Shown here piece by piece: positions 9,450 through 18,693 of a stretch of 56,362 nt of DNA. Location: assembly GCF_000377945.1 (NCBI RefSeq), contig NZ_KB898922.1:75001-131362 (forward strand), read 5' to 3'. The notes under the pieces are model-generated. The model did no database searches. It worked only from the letters and a program-made list of their open reading frames with translations, and was not told where the DNA came from. Origin of the DNA: Thioalkalivibrio sulfidiphilus (GTDB lineage Bacteria > Pseudomonadota > Gammaproteobacteria > Ectothiorhodospirales > Ectothiorhodospiraceae). The number at the start of each line of letters is the position of its first letter. Position 1 is the stretch's first letter. The position numbers were made by a program, and so were the translations under genes.

Positions 9450-9468
9450 GGCTTGCAGGCTGCAAGCC
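9450..9468. repeat. Perfect 9+1+9 palindrome between prsK and the ATPase gene
   Basis: The sequence ggcttgcaggctgcaagcc is a perfect inverted repeat in the 233 bp gap where prsR is often found. It could be an operator or a small hairpin. No other gene is visible in this gap. Confidence 0.4.
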
Positions 9469-9592
9469 TCACCTGCGAAGATGGTTTTATGTCCTGCCCG
9501 GCTGCACCCCGGTGTACCCGTCCGACCAATCTACGGCTTCGCTCCTGGCAAGCCCTCTGGCGTTTGACCAACCTGCGTACGGCCTACTGATC

Positions 9593-10885
9593 ATGTACCT
9601 GGAGTACTTCAACCTCGACAAGCCGCCTTTCCAGCTGGCGCCGGACTCAAGCTTTCTGTACATGAGCAAGCCCCATGCCCGGGCGCTTGCGTACATGAAG
9701 TACACGGTCATGAATCGTGACGGCTTTGCCGTAGTGACCGGCGAGATCGGTTCCGGAAAGACCATCGTTCTGCAGCGACTGCTGGACTCCCTGGATGATT
9801 CGGTGGTGGTGGCACGGATCCACCAGACCCAGCTTACCGAGGTGGAGTTCCTGGAACATCTGGCCACGGTGTTCGGCATCGACTCCCATCGCAGCACCAA
9901 GGTCGAACTGATCGAGAAACTGAACCGTTTCCTCGCCAATCAGGCCAAGCGTCGCCGAAGCGTGCTGCTGGTGGTGGATGAGTGTCAGAATCTTTCCCGG
10001 GATGTCCTCGAAGAGATCCGCATGCTGAGCGACGGTGAGCCTGCGCGCAACAAGGTGCTGAGCGTCATCCTGGTCGGCCAGCCGGAACTGGCGGACCTGC
10101 TGGCGGATCCCTCCCTGGAGCAGCTCTCGCAACGTATCCGACTGCGTTTTCACCTGCGCCCCCTGGGGCCCGAGGAGATCGCCGAGTACATCCGGCACCG
10201 TCTGGAGGTGGCCGGCTGGCAGGGTCAGGACCTGTTCCCCGCGGAGACCATCGAGCTGATCCACCGCTATACCGGTGGCATCCCGCGGCTCATCAACGTC
10301 TTCTGCGACACCGTGCTGCTGGCCGCCTTCGTTGAGCAGACGTCCAGCCTCACACAGGCCTTGATCGAATCTGCCGCCGAGGAGCTTCAGTGGGCACCTT
10401 ACGCGCAGCGCCATGCGCCCGTTCTGCCGGCCCCTGCCGAACAGACCCACCCGCCCGAAAGCGCCGCTGCTCCCAGACCCGTCGCCAGAGAGGCGCGGCT
10501 GATCATCACCCTCAAAACTGCCGTACTCTCCACCCATGCGGTGACCGGTGACATGGAGACCATCGGCCGCACCTCCGCCTGTCGGATTCAGCTTGCGCAC
10601 ATGTCCGTGAGCCGCAAGCACGCGGCGATTCTCAAGGCGGACGAGCACTATTTCGTCGTGGATCTCAACAGCCGCAATGGCATCGCCGTCAACGGCGAGC
10701 GTGTCGAGCGTCGTCTGCTCAAGGACGGCGATCGCATCGCGATCGGTTGTTATCAGCTGCATTTCTATAACCCGACCGCTAACCGCTCTGCGGCTGGGCC
10801 GAGAAACGACGACACCCTCGCGGGTGAACGCAGCCTTGCTGCAGGCGATCTCGGGCAACCCCATGATGAGCTTGCGGCGAGTTGA
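9593..10885 (+). CDS. XrtA-associated ATPase (ExeA-like) with C-terminal FHA domain
   Basis: This 430-residue protein has an AAA ATPase of the ExeA/GspA-like family found in XrtA loci (TIGR03015-like). It opens with the typical 'MYLEYFNLDKPPFQL'. Walker A is 'GEIGSGKT' (50-57) and Walker B 'LLVVDECQNL' (125-134), with the sensor region 'VGQPEL'. After a proline-rich linker (about 275-300) comes an FHA domain at about 304-393 with the phosphothreonine-binding signature GR(325-326), 'SRKH'(340-343) and 'NSRNG'(359-363). The fusion would let the ATPase read Ser/Thr phosphorylation. The frame is open upstream to 9356, but that stretch does not resemble the family, so the ATG at 9593 was chosen. 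Confidence 0.9.
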   Translation: MYLEYFNLDKPPFQLAPDSSFLYMSKPHARALAYMKYTVMNRDGFAVVTGEIGSGKTIVLQRLLDSLDDSVVVARIHQTQLTEVEFLEHLATVFGIDSHRSTKVELIEKLNRFLANQAKRRRSVLLVVDECQNLSRDVLEEIRMLSDGEPARNKVLSVILVGQPELADLLADPSLEQLSQRIRLRFHLRPLGPEEIAEYIRHRLEVAGWQGQDLFPAETIELIHRYTGGIPRLINVFCDTVLLAAFVEQTSSLTQALIESAAEELQWAPYAQRHAPVLPAPAEQTHPPESAAAPRPVAREARLIITLKTAVLSTHAVTGDMETIGRTSACRIQLAHMSVSRKHAAILKADEHYFVVDLNSRNGIAVNGERVERRLLKDGDRIAIGCYQLHFYNPTANRSAAGPRNDDTLAGERSLAAGDLGQPHDELAAS

Positions 10886-10930
10886 TCATCGCAGTCTGCC
10901 TGCTGATATACCCACGGAGCTGGAGAACTC

Positions 10931-11002
10931 ATGACGATTGACTTCACGGATAGGATGTCCGCCACCCGTGCCCTGGTCCTGAAACGGGAGGGCCGGTCTT
11001 GA
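10931..11002 (+). CDS. 23-codon leader ORF coupled to xrtA
   Basis: The ATG at 10931 follows GGAG with 5 nt spacing and opens a 23-residue peptide (MTIDFTDRMSATRALVLKRE, then GRS). Its TGA overlaps the TTG start of xrtA in the arrangement TTGA. I do not recognise the peptide. Given the good ribosome-binding site and the 4 bp overlap, its likely role is to feed ribosomes into xrtA by reinitiation. It may also be a chance ORF. Confidence 0.4.
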   Translation: MTIDFTDRMSATRALVLKREGRS

Positions 11003-12570
11003 TCCTCCTGCCCCCCGCGCCCCGTGCCTGGCCCATGCTTCCGGCCGCCCTGGGTCTGTTGGGCCTGTTTGTCCTGCTGGTGCTGAGTCATGGACAGTCT
11101 TTCGCCGCGCTCTGGGAGGTCTGGCGCAAGCCGGAAGATCTCACCTATTCCCACGGTCCGCTGCTGTTGCTCATCGCCTTGGGCATCGCGGGCTACCGGC
11201 TGTGGAGGGAGCCGCAGGCCCTCGGCTGGAATCCCAGCCTGATCGGTGCCGGCCTGCTCCTGGCGGCCTCCGGCCTGTGGCTGGTTTCCACGCTGGCGGT
11301 GGTCAAGGTGGGCACCATGCTGGCTGCCTGGCTGGTGCTGGTGGGCGGCGTCTGGAGCGTGTTTGGCGTTCGCGGTTTCAGAATCCTGGCGCTGCCCCTG
11401 GGGCTGCTGCTGTTCACCATCCCGCTGTGGTCCGTGTTCAACGAAGCCCTGCGTAGCAGCACAGCCCTGACCGTGGACTGGCTGCTCAACGCCACCGGCA
11501 CCACCACCGTGCGCGAGGGGGCCGTCCTGCATATCGCCGCCGGAAGCTTCAGCGTGGATGACACCTGCACCGGGCTCAGGCAGCTGGTGGTGGCCATGCC
11601 GCTGGCGTTCCTGTTTGCGGCCTGGATCGGCCTCAAACCTCTCTTTGGCTGGGTGATGCTGGGGCTCGCCATCACCATGTCATTCCTCATGAATACCCTG
11701 CGCATCTACGTGGTCGTGCTGGCGGGTGCCATGACCGACATGCAGCATTACTTCGTGCAGGAGGATCACATCGGCCTGGGCTGGGTCATGTTCGGGCTGG
11801 GCATGCTGGCCTTGTTCTTCACGGCGGCGCGCCTGCTGCCTGACGCTTGGTTCAAATCCCCAAGCGTCTCGGCGGGGACCAAGCTGCGTACTGCCGAACC
11901 CCGGCTGAGTGCCGGCGTCGTCAGCGCCACGGCTCTGGGCATCACCCTGCTGGTTGCCCTGCTGCTTGGGCGGCCTGCTGCGGACCTGCTGCCCACGGAC
12001 CCCGGGCTGCAACTGCCCGAGCGTGTTGCCGGCTGGACCCGGGAGCCCATGGCGGAGACTCAAGGACGGGGCGGTATCTTCCCTGGCGCCGATCTCGAAC
12101 AGTGGGCGGTGTACCGGCGCAGCGACGGTAGCCGTGTGCTGGTGCAGATGGCCTGGTTCCAGGTGCCCAGGGAGGGGCACAAGGCGGTGGCCTGGGAAAA
12201 TCGCGTCTATGACCGTGCCCGCTGGCCCCAGACCGGGCACAGGGTGATCGCCCTGGCCAATGGTGAGCGAGCGCTCAGCGTGCGCGAGGATCATCTGGTC
12301 TCCCGGGCCGAGGGTGAGCGCCTGGTCTGGTCCTGGTATCAGATCGGTGGCCAGCGTGTGCAGTCGGATCTGTCCGCCGTGGCGGCCGGGATCCTGGGCG
12401 GACTGTGCGGTCGGCCGGATTCGGCGCGCTGGTTGATCACGCCCATGGGCGGTGGCGACGAAGCGGTGCAGCGCAGACTGTTGCAGGAGTTCCTGGAGAG
12501 TGCTGACAGTGCACTGAAGCTGCAGGTGCAAACGCTGTCCCGCCAGGCCCATCCCGGGGCCTGGTGTTGA
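10999..12570 (+). CDS. xrtA: Exosortase A with EpsI domain
   Basis: This 523-residue polytopic membrane protease/transpeptidase recognises PEP-CTERM tails. It has eight or so hydrophobic helices in residues 10-275 and the exosortase active-site triad: Cys190 in 'DDTCTGLRQL', Arg235 in 'MNTLRIYVVV' and His257 in 'DHIGLGWVMF'. After about residue 300 comes the EpsI-type extracytoplasmic domain ('PERVAGWTREPM', 'QRVQSDLSAVAAGI'), which marks the XrtA subtype. The start is TTG at 10999 with GGAGGG 6 nt upstream. An internal ATG at 11035 is the alternative and lacks a clear ribosome-binding site. No PEP-CTERM substrate is visible in this window. Confidence 0.93.
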   Translation: MILLPPAPRAWPMLPAALGLLGLFVLLVLSHGQSFAALWEVWRKPEDLTYSHGPLLLLIALGIAGYRLWREPQALGWNPSLIGAGLLLAASGLWLVSTLAVVKVGTMLAAWLVLVGGVWSVFGVRGFRILALPLGLLLFTIPLWSVFNEALRSSTALTVDWLLNATGTTTVREGAVLHIAAGSFSVDDTCTGLRQLVVAMPLAFLFAAWIGLKPLFGWVMLGLAITMSFLMNTLRIYVVVLAGAMTDMQHYFVQEDHIGLGWVMFGLGMLALFFTAARLLPDAWFKSPSVSAGTKLRTAEPRLSAGVVSATALGITLLVALLLGRPAADLLPTDPGLQLPERVAGWTREPMAETQGRGGIFPGADLEQWAVYRRSDGSRVLVQMAWFQVPREGHKAVAWENRVYDRARWPQTGHRVIALANGERALSVREDHLVSRAEGERLVWSWYQIGGQRVQSDLSAVAAGILGGLCGRPDSARWLITPMGGGDEAVQRRLLQEFLESADSALKLQVQTLSRQAHPGAWC

Positions 12571-12595
12571 GCAAGGTACATACGGATGACGAGAC

Positions 12596-15412
12596 ATGCT
12601 TGAGCTGACTGCGCGCTGGACTTCTACGCCGAACCGACTGCTGCGAGGTCTGTTCTGTCTGGGCCTGGTGCTCGCCCTGGCGGCCTGTTCACCGGGCGAG
12701 GATGCGGCGAGCCGCCTGGAGCGGGCCGCCGACTTCGAGGCCCGGGGAGATTACCGCGCCGCCGCGCTCGAACTGCAGCGTGCCCTGCAGAATGAACCCG
12801 ATCACGGCGAGGCGCGCCTGCGGCTGGGGCGCCTGCGCGTGCTTTCGGGCAACCCGGAGGCCGCGGAGAACGAGCTGCGCCACGCCCTGCGTCTCGGCAT
12901 CGACCCGGCTCGGGTCATGCCCTGGATGGTGGATGCCCAGCTGCTGCGGGAGCGTTACAGCGCGGCCCTCGAAGCGATCAACGCACTGCCTGACGAGCAG
13001 CTGGCCGGCGATCCCCAATGGCTGGTGCGCCGGGCCGAGGCCTACCTGGGGCTCGACCGGGTGGCGGATGCCGCCCGGGATCTGGAGGCTGCGCGCGGCC
13101 TGGATGCGTCGCTGGTACGTGTCAGCGTGGGTCGCGCCCGGGTCGCCTTCGTCCGGGGGGAATATCTGGACGCCCTGAGCCTGGCCCGGGAGGCCACGGC
13201 GGCCGATCCCGATGACATGGATGCGCAGTTCGTGGAAGGCTGGTTTGCCCTGCGCCTGGGTCGATTCGCCGAGGCTGAGACGCCCCTGGTCCGTTCCGTG
13301 GAACGGGCCCGGGCCCGGGACAACGGCGGCGCGATGGTGCGCGCGCGCATGCTCCTGGTGGAGGCCTACCTGGGCCAGGAGAACATCGCCGAGGCCTCGG
13401 CCACGGTGGACGCCCTGGGCGAACAACTCGGTGATGTGCCCGAGATGGGTTATCTGAGGGCACTGGTGGCCTATCGGGAAGGTGATTATGCCCTGGCGCG
13501 CACCTGGCTGCGGGATGTGCTGCTGCGCAACCCGGACCACACCCCGGCCTACCTCCTGGCCGGCGGTACCGCCTATGCCCTGGGGGAATATGAAGAGGCA
13601 GTCAGGCACCTGCGCCGTTATCTGGCCGTGGTGCCCTCCAATCATTCCGCCCGCCGCCTGCTGGCCGCCGCCGAACTGCGCCGCGGGCGGCCGGAGGAGG
13701 CGCTGGGTGCCGTGGAGTCCCTGCGTCAGGGTGATGCCGGCGAGCAGGAGGTCACGGCCCTGCTCGCCCTCATCGGGCGTAGCGCCACCGCTTCCGGCCA
13801 GTTCGAGACCGCCGAGCGGGCGCTGACGGCGGCGCTGGAAGGCGCCCGGGGTGATACCCGGCTGCGTGGCGAACTGGCCCAGCTACGTGTCGCCCAGGGA
13901 CGCTATGACGAGGCCATCCGGGAACTCTCCCGAATGGCCGAGGCCGGGGAGGGGGATGCGGACCTGCTCCTGGTGCGTACCCTGGTGGCCAAGGGCGATA
14001 TGGCCGAGGCCGCGCGCTTTGCCGCGGAACGTGCCGATCGCTTTCCCGACCGGCCGGAGTGGCAGTCCCTGACCGGCTTGATCCTGCTGCAGCAGGGGGA
14101 GCGCCAGCAGGCCCGGGATCGCTTTGCCCGCGCGCTGGCCATCGACGCAGATCATGTGCCGGCCATGCTGCAGATGGGGCGCATGGCCCTGGAAGAAGGC
14201 GATGAACCCAGGGCAAGGCGATTTTTCCAGGACGCGCTGAGGCTCGCCCCGACACACCTGGGCGCCATGCTGGGCCTGGCGGAGGCCGCCGAGCGCCGCG
14301 GTGATTCGGCCCAGGCCCGGCAGTGGCTCGAGAAGGCGGTCGAGGCGGAGCCCCAGTCTCCGGCACCACGGATCTGGCTATCACGCTACTTCTGGGGGGC
14401 AGGTCAGGCCGATGCCGCGCTGCAGAGTGCACGGGAGGCGGTGCGGGTCTCGCCCGAGGATGCCGATGCCCTGCGTTTGCTGGGCGACCTGCGTCGCGAG
14501 ACGAACGATCTGCCCGGCGCGCTGGAGACCTATGGCACCCTGCTGACTCTGTATCCCCGGGATGTCTCCGCCCGCAGTGTGATGGCCTGGACCCAGGCGC
14601 GGGCCGGCGAGCCGGCCCTGGCCCGACAGACCCTGAGCGCAGGGCTGGCTGATCAGCCCGGGGAGCTACGGCTGCTGGCCGACTCCGCCCGGCTGGAGCT
14701 GTCCCTCAATGACACCGCACGCGCCCTGGAGCATGCCCGTGCCGCCCAGACGGCCCATCCCCGCTCCCCGGTGGGCTGGATGCTGGAGGGCGAGGTGCGC
14801 GAGCGGCTCGGCGAACAGCGGGCCGCCCTGGAAAGCTACCGTCGTGCCCATGGACTGAGTCCCTCCTTCGCCACGGTGCAGCGCATCGCCCGCGTCGCCG
14901 ATGCCCTGGGAGATCCGCGCCAGGGCATCGGTGTGCTCAACGACTGGCTGGCCGCGAATCCCAACCACGCCCCGGCGATGCTCACCCTGGGGATGCTGTA
15001 TCAGCGCATGGGCCAGGGGCGGGAGGCGCAGACCCAGTACGAGCGCCTGCTGGCCCTGCACCCCGACGAGACGGTAGCGCTCAATAATCTCGCCTGGCTG
15101 TACCTGGACAGGCAGGATCCCCGGGCCCTGGAGGTGGCGCGCCGTGCCTATGAAACGGGTCCCGGCCCGGCCACGGCCCATACCTATGGCTGGACGCTAG
15201 TGCAGTCGGGTGATCCGGCCGCGGGCCTGGTCCTCATCGAGCAGGCCGCCGCCGAGGCACCCCTGCCCGAGGTGCGCTACCGCCTGGCGGTGGCCCTGGA
15301 ACGCACCGGCGAGCGCAGCCGTGCCCGGGAGGTGCTGGCGCGGCTTCTGGAAGAACATCCCTCCTTCAGACAGCGGGCCGAGGCCGAGGCCCTGTACCGC
15401 TCTCTTCAGTAG
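12596..15412 (+). CDS. prsT: XrtA/PEP-CTERM system TPR-repeat lipoprotein PrsT
   Basis: This 938-residue protein has a lipoprotein signal (hydrophobic segment ending 'LALAAC', Cys31), so it should be lipid-anchored in the periplasm. The rest is almost continuous TPR repeats of 34 residues, e.g. 'RAADFEARGDYRAAALELQR', through to about residue 930. Length and domain content match PrsT of XrtA systems, a putative scaffold for polysaccharide assembly and export. The gene follows xrtA by 25 bp in the same operon. High GC and Ala/Arg/Glu richness give long shadow ORFs on the other strand, which were ignored. Confidence 0.88.
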   Translation: MLELTARWTSTPNRLLRGLFCLGLVLALAACSPGEDAASRLERAADFEARGDYRAAALELQRALQNEPDHGEARLRLGRLRVLSGNPEAAENELRHALRLGIDPARVMPWMVDAQLLRERYSAALEAINALPDEQLAGDPQWLVRRAEAYLGLDRVADAARDLEAARGLDASLVRVSVGRARVAFVRGEYLDALSLAREATAADPDDMDAQFVEGWFALRLGRFAEAETPLVRSVERARARDNGGAMVRARMLLVEAYLGQENIAEASATVDALGEQLGDVPEMGYLRALVAYREGDYALARTWLRDVLLRNPDHTPAYLLAGGTAYALGEYEEAVRHLRRYLAVVPSNHSARRLLAAAELRRGRPEEALGAVESLRQGDAGEQEVTALLALIGRSATASGQFETAERALTAALEGARGDTRLRGELAQLRVAQGRYDEAIRELSRMAEAGEGDADLLLVRTLVAKGDMAEAARFAAERADRFPDRPEWQSLTGLILLQQGERQQARDRFARALAIDADHVPAMLQMGRMALEEGDEPRARRFFQDALRLAPTHLGAMLGLAEAAERRGDSAQARQWLEKAVEAEPQSPAPRIWLSRYFWGAGQADAALQSAREAVRVSPEDADALRLLGDLRRETNDLPGALETYGTLLTLYPRDVSARSVMAWTQARAGEPALARQTLSAGLADQPGELRLLADSARLELSLNDTARALEHARAAQTAHPRSPVGWMLEGEVRERLGEQRAALESYRRAHGLSPSFATVQRIARVADALGDPRQGIGVLNDWLAANPNHAPAMLTLGMLYQRMGQGREAQTQYERLLALHPDETVALNNLAWLYLDRQDPRALEVARRAYETGPGPATAHTYGWTLVQSGDPAAGLVLIEQAAAEAPLPEVRYRLAVALERTGERSRAREVLARLLEEHPSFRQRAEAEALYRSLQ

Positions 15413-15511
15413 GCGTACGCTGGGTGAATGGCGGGGCAAGTGTGACCCAGTGCACTAAAATCAGGGGAGTTTGAGATGGTTTCGAACACGAACGGATCAG
15501 GGAGAAGTCTC

Positions 15512-16129
15512 ATGAGAACGAAATTCATCGGCTGGGTCCTGCTGCTCATCGCGAGCCTCTGGCTGAGTGCCTGCGCCACGGGACCGGATACGACGCTGCC
15601 CGAGGCGCCCGCAGTGCCGTCCGAGTCCCGTTACACCATCGGGCCGGGTGATGAACTCAATGTCTTCGTCTGGGGCAACCCGGAGCTCTCCGTGACCGTG
15701 CCGGTGCGCCCCGATGGCAAGATCACCACCCCGCTGGTGGAGGACGTGGAGGCGAGCGGCAAGACGCCCACGGAACTGGCCCGGGAGGTCGAGAAGAAGC
15801 TCGCCCGCTACGTGAACAATCCCATCGTCACCGTCACGGTGACCCGTTTCGTGGGGACCTCCACGGAGCAGATCCGCGTGATCGGTCAGGCCATGCAGCC
15901 CCGTTCCATCCCCTATCGGGTCAACATGTCCGTGCTCGACGTGATCATCGAGGTGGGTGGCCTGACGGAATTCGCCGCCGGCAACCGTGCCACCATCACC
16001 CGCGGGCCTCCCGGTCAACAGCAGACCTTCCGGGTGCGGCTCTCGGATCTGGTCAACCGGGGTGATATCTCCGCCAATGTGCTCATGCAGCCGGGCGACA
16101 TCCTGATCATCCCGGAGTCCTGGTTCTGA
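15512..16129 (+). CDS. Wza-like polysaccharide export lipoprotein, XrtA-associated
   Basis: This 205-residue outer-membrane auxiliary protein helps export the polysaccharide. A lipobox ends at Cys21 ('SLWLSAC'), followed by a Poly_export domain ('YTIGPGDELNVFVWGNPELS', 'VRPDGKITTPLV') and a SLBB domain ('IRVIGQAMQP', 'MSVLDVIIEVGGLTEFA'). It is short because it lacks the extra SLBB repeats of E. coli Wza, as is normal for XrtA loci (TIGR03027-like). The start at 15512 has GGAG 7 nt upstream and begins the signal peptide. The frame is open 12 codons further, but those residues look non-coding. Confidence 0.9.
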   Translation: MRTKFIGWVLLLIASLWLSACATGPDTTLPEAPAVPSESRYTIGPGDELNVFVWGNPELSVTVPVRPDGKITTPLVEDVEASGKTPTELAREVEKKLARYVNNPIVTVTVTRFVGTSTEQIRVIGQAMQPRSIPYRVNMSVLDVIIEVGGLTEFAAGNRATITRGPPGQQQTFRVRLSDLVNRGDISANVLMQPGDILIIPESWF

Positions 16130-16184
16130 GCCTGGGTGTCCAGCGCGGCGAGTCGGTCTTTGACGAAAAGAGGCAGGTTTTTCA

Positions 16185-17777
16185 GTGCAGCAGTTGATCG
16201 ATCAGTTCTTCCAGATGGCGCGCAGCATGTGGCGGTTTCGCTGGTACGCCATCGTCGTGGCCTGGCTGGTGTGCCTGGGCGGCTGGTATTTCCTGTCCAA
16301 GGTACCCAACACCTACGAGGCCAGTGCCACGGTGTACGTGGACACAGACACCGTGCTGCGCCCCCTGTTGCGGGGACTCACCGTGGAGGTGGACGTCAGT
16401 GAAAAGCTGGGCCTGATGACCCGCCAGCTCCTGAGCCGCGCCAACCTGGAAAGGGTGATCCAGATGACCGACCTGGGTCATGCCGCCATGAGCGGCCGGG
16501 AACAGGACGAACTGCTCGCCGACATCAGGAACCGGGTCACCCTGCAGGAGATGCACGCGGTCCGCCAGCGCGGTGGCCGCAACCCAGACCTCTACGTGAT
16601 CAGCTTCCGTCACCAGAGCCCGGAGACCGCCCGCCGCGTCGTGGAGGCCCTGGTCAGCACCTTCGTGGACGACACCACCGGTGATCAGCGCGCACGTACC
16701 GACATGGCCCAGCAGTTCCTCGAGCGTCAGATCGCCGATTATGAAACCCGCCTGATCGAGGCCGAGGACCGGCTGCGGGAGTTCAAGCGTCGCAACGTGG
16801 ATGTGTTGCCCGATCAGGAGGCGAGTTTCTATGCCCGCCTGACTGCGGCCCGGACCAACCTGGAGGCGGTGGAGCTTTCCCTGCGCGAGGCCAATTTCCG
16901 GCGTGACGAACTGCGTCGGCAGCTGGACAGCACACCTTCGACCCAACGCGGCCTGGGCCTGGACGGTGCTCCTATTCAGAGTCCCACCGAGGAGCGCCTG
17001 CTGGCCCTGGAGACGCGCCTCGACGAGCTGCTGCTGCGCTTTACGGACAACCACCCGGATGTGGTGGCGACACGCAACAGCATTGCCGTGCTGGAACAGC
17101 AGCTCGCCCGGGAGACGGAGAGCGGAGGAAGCAGCAGGGGAAGATCCTCGGTGGCCAACCCGCTGCACCAGCAGCTGCGCATGGCACTGGGGGAGGTCGA
17201 GACGGAGATCGCCGCCCTTCAGGTGCGCCGGGATGAATTCCGCACCCGCGTGAGTGCCCTGCAGCAGCAGATCGAGACCCTGCCCCAGGTGGAGGCCGAG
17301 CTGCAACGCCTGGACCGCGACTACGAGATCATGCGCGAGCAGTACAATACCCTGGTGGCGCGCCGCGAATCGGCACGCATCTCCGAGGACGTGGAGCAGG
17401 CAGGCCAGGACGTGCGTTTCCGGGTCATCGAGCCGCCGCGTACACCCATTGCTCCGGTCTCACCGCCCCGTGCCAAGCTCTCAGCCGGCATCCTCCTCGC
17501 AGGCGTGGCGGCCGGTGCCGGTGTGGCCTTCCTGCTCATGCAGCTCTTCCCGGTGGTCCACGGCCGCAGGATGCTGCATGAGCTGACGGGGCGCCCCGTG
17601 TTTGGCGCCGTCTCCCGGGTCTGGAGTCCCGCCGCGTTGTGGAAGACGCGCATCGATTTTGCGGGCTTCGCCCTGCTGGCCCTGCTCATGGTGCCTGCCT
17701 TTGGCCTGGCGCTGTACATGCAGATCACGGGACGCAGCCTGATGGCAGCGGTTGCCGCGCTCGGAGGATTCAGTTAA
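16185..17777 (+). CDS. Polysaccharide chain-length determinant (Wzz/GumC-like), XrtA-associated
   Basis: This 530-residue polysaccharide co-polymerase is an inner-membrane protein that sets chain length and works with the tyrosine kinase encoded next. It has TM1 at about 20-40 ('WYAIVVAWLVCLGGWYFL'), the Wzz motif 'YEASATVYVDTDTVLRPL', a long coiled-coil periplasmic region (about 170-400) and the GNVR-type stretch ('LDRDYEIMREQYNTLVARRE'). A TM pair follows near 425-455, and extra hydrophobic helices at the C-terminus. The start is GTG, with no better candidate nearby. The stop overlaps the next start as TAATG, so chain-length protein and kinase are translationally coupled. Confidence 0.88.
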   Translation: MQQLIDQFFQMARSMWRFRWYAIVVAWLVCLGGWYFLSKVPNTYEASATVYVDTDTVLRPLLRGLTVEVDVSEKLGLMTRQLLSRANLERVIQMTDLGHAAMSGREQDELLADIRNRVTLQEMHAVRQRGGRNPDLYVISFRHQSPETARRVVEALVSTFVDDTTGDQRARTDMAQQFLERQIADYETRLIEAEDRLREFKRRNVDVLPDQEASFYARLTAARTNLEAVELSLREANFRRDELRRQLDSTPSTQRGLGLDGAPIQSPTEERLLALETRLDELLLRFTDNHPDVVATRNSIAVLEQQLARETESGGSSRGRSSVANPLHQQLRMALGEVETEIAALQVRRDEFRTRVSALQQQIETLPQVEAELQRLDRDYEIMREQYNTLVARRESARISEDVEQAGQDVRFRVIEPPRTPIAPVSPPRAKLSAGILLAGVAAGAGVAFLLMQLFPVVHGRRMLHELTGRPVFGAVSRVWSPAALWKTRIDFAGFALLALLMVPAFGLALYMQITGRSLMAAVAALGGFS

Positions 17778-18628
17778 TGGATATTTTCGAACGCGCGGTC
17801 AACGCCTCGACGCAGGCGGTGCGCAAGGTCAAGGATGTCGTCCAGCCGGAGCTCGTAGCCGAGCCTCGCAAGGCTGCCGAACCCGCACACAGGCACAACC
17901 TGGATCTGGATGCGCTGCAGCGGGCAGGATTCATCACGCCCCGCAAGGCCCACACCCGGCTTGCCGAGGAGTATCGCCTGATCAAGCGCCCGTTGCTGAT
18001 GAACGCCTTCGGCAAGGGGGCGGCGGTCATCGAGAACGGTAACATCGTGGTCATCACCAGCGCGCTGCCGGGTGAAGGCAAGACCTTCACCTCCCTGAAT
18101 CTCGCCATGAGCATCGCCCAGGAGCGTGACAGCACGGTGCTGCTGGTGGACGCCGACATGGTGGAGCGCACCCTGAGCAAACAGCTGGGGCTTGGGGATG
18201 CCACCGGTCTGAGCGACCTGCTCTCCGATGAGTCTCTCGATGTCGCGGACGTGATCGTCAGCACCAACGTCCCCTCCCTGCGCATCATCCCGGCGGGCAC
18301 GCCGCGGGGCGGACTCACGGAGCTGCTGACCAGCGAGCAGATGGAGCACCTGATCCGGGAACTGGCTTCCCGCTACGACGACCGCGTTATCCTGTTCGAC
18401 ACGCCGCCGCTGCTCGCGACCAGCCAGGCCCAGGTGCTCGCGGACCTGGCTGGGCAGACATTAGTTGTGGTCCGTGAAGGCAAGACCCCTCAGTCCGCCG
18501 TGGAGGAGGCCGTGGATCTACTGGATGAGGACAAGGTGGTCGGCCTGGTGCTGAACAATTGCAGCCGCCTCTCCAGTGGCTCTTACTACGGTGGGTATTA
18601 CGGGAGCAGGCCAGAGCGGGAAGACTGA
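17777..18628 (+). CDS. XrtA-associated tyrosine autokinase (Wzc/CpsD-type)
   Basis: This 283-residue cytoplasmic BY-kinase partners with the chain-length protein. Walker A is 'SALPGEGKT' (95-103), Walker A' 'VLLVDADMVERTLS' (121-134) and Walker B 'VILFDTPPLL'. The C-terminus carries the tyrosine cluster 'GSYYGGYYGSR' expected to be autophosphorylated. An N-terminal segment of about 85 residues links it to its membrane activator. It corresponds to the TIGR03018-like kinases of XrtA loci. Start and preceding stop share an A (TAATG). Confidence 0.9.
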   Translation: MDIFERAVNASTQAVRKVKDVVQPELVAEPRKAAEPAHRHNLDLDALQRAGFITPRKAHTRLAEEYRLIKRPLLMNAFGKGAAVIENGNIVVITSALPGEGKTFTSLNLAMSIAQERDSTVLLVDADMVERTLSKQLGLGDATGLSDLLSDESLDVADVIVSTNVPSLRIIPAGTPRGGLTELLTSEQMEHLIRELASRYDDRVILFDTPPLLATSQAQVLADLAGQTLVVVREGKTPQSAVEEAVDLLDEDKVVGLVLNNCSRLSSGSYYGGYYGSRPERED

Positions 18629-18693
18629 GGTCTTCGCCGGATGCATCGGAACCGCGACATACGCAAAACATCAACGCCAGGGCAGCCGTGACC

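Noticed and set aside
9356-9592. N-terminal extension of the XrtA ATPase
   Set aside because: The 79 extra residues do not resemble the family, which starts at 'MYLEYFNL', and overlap the region after prsK.
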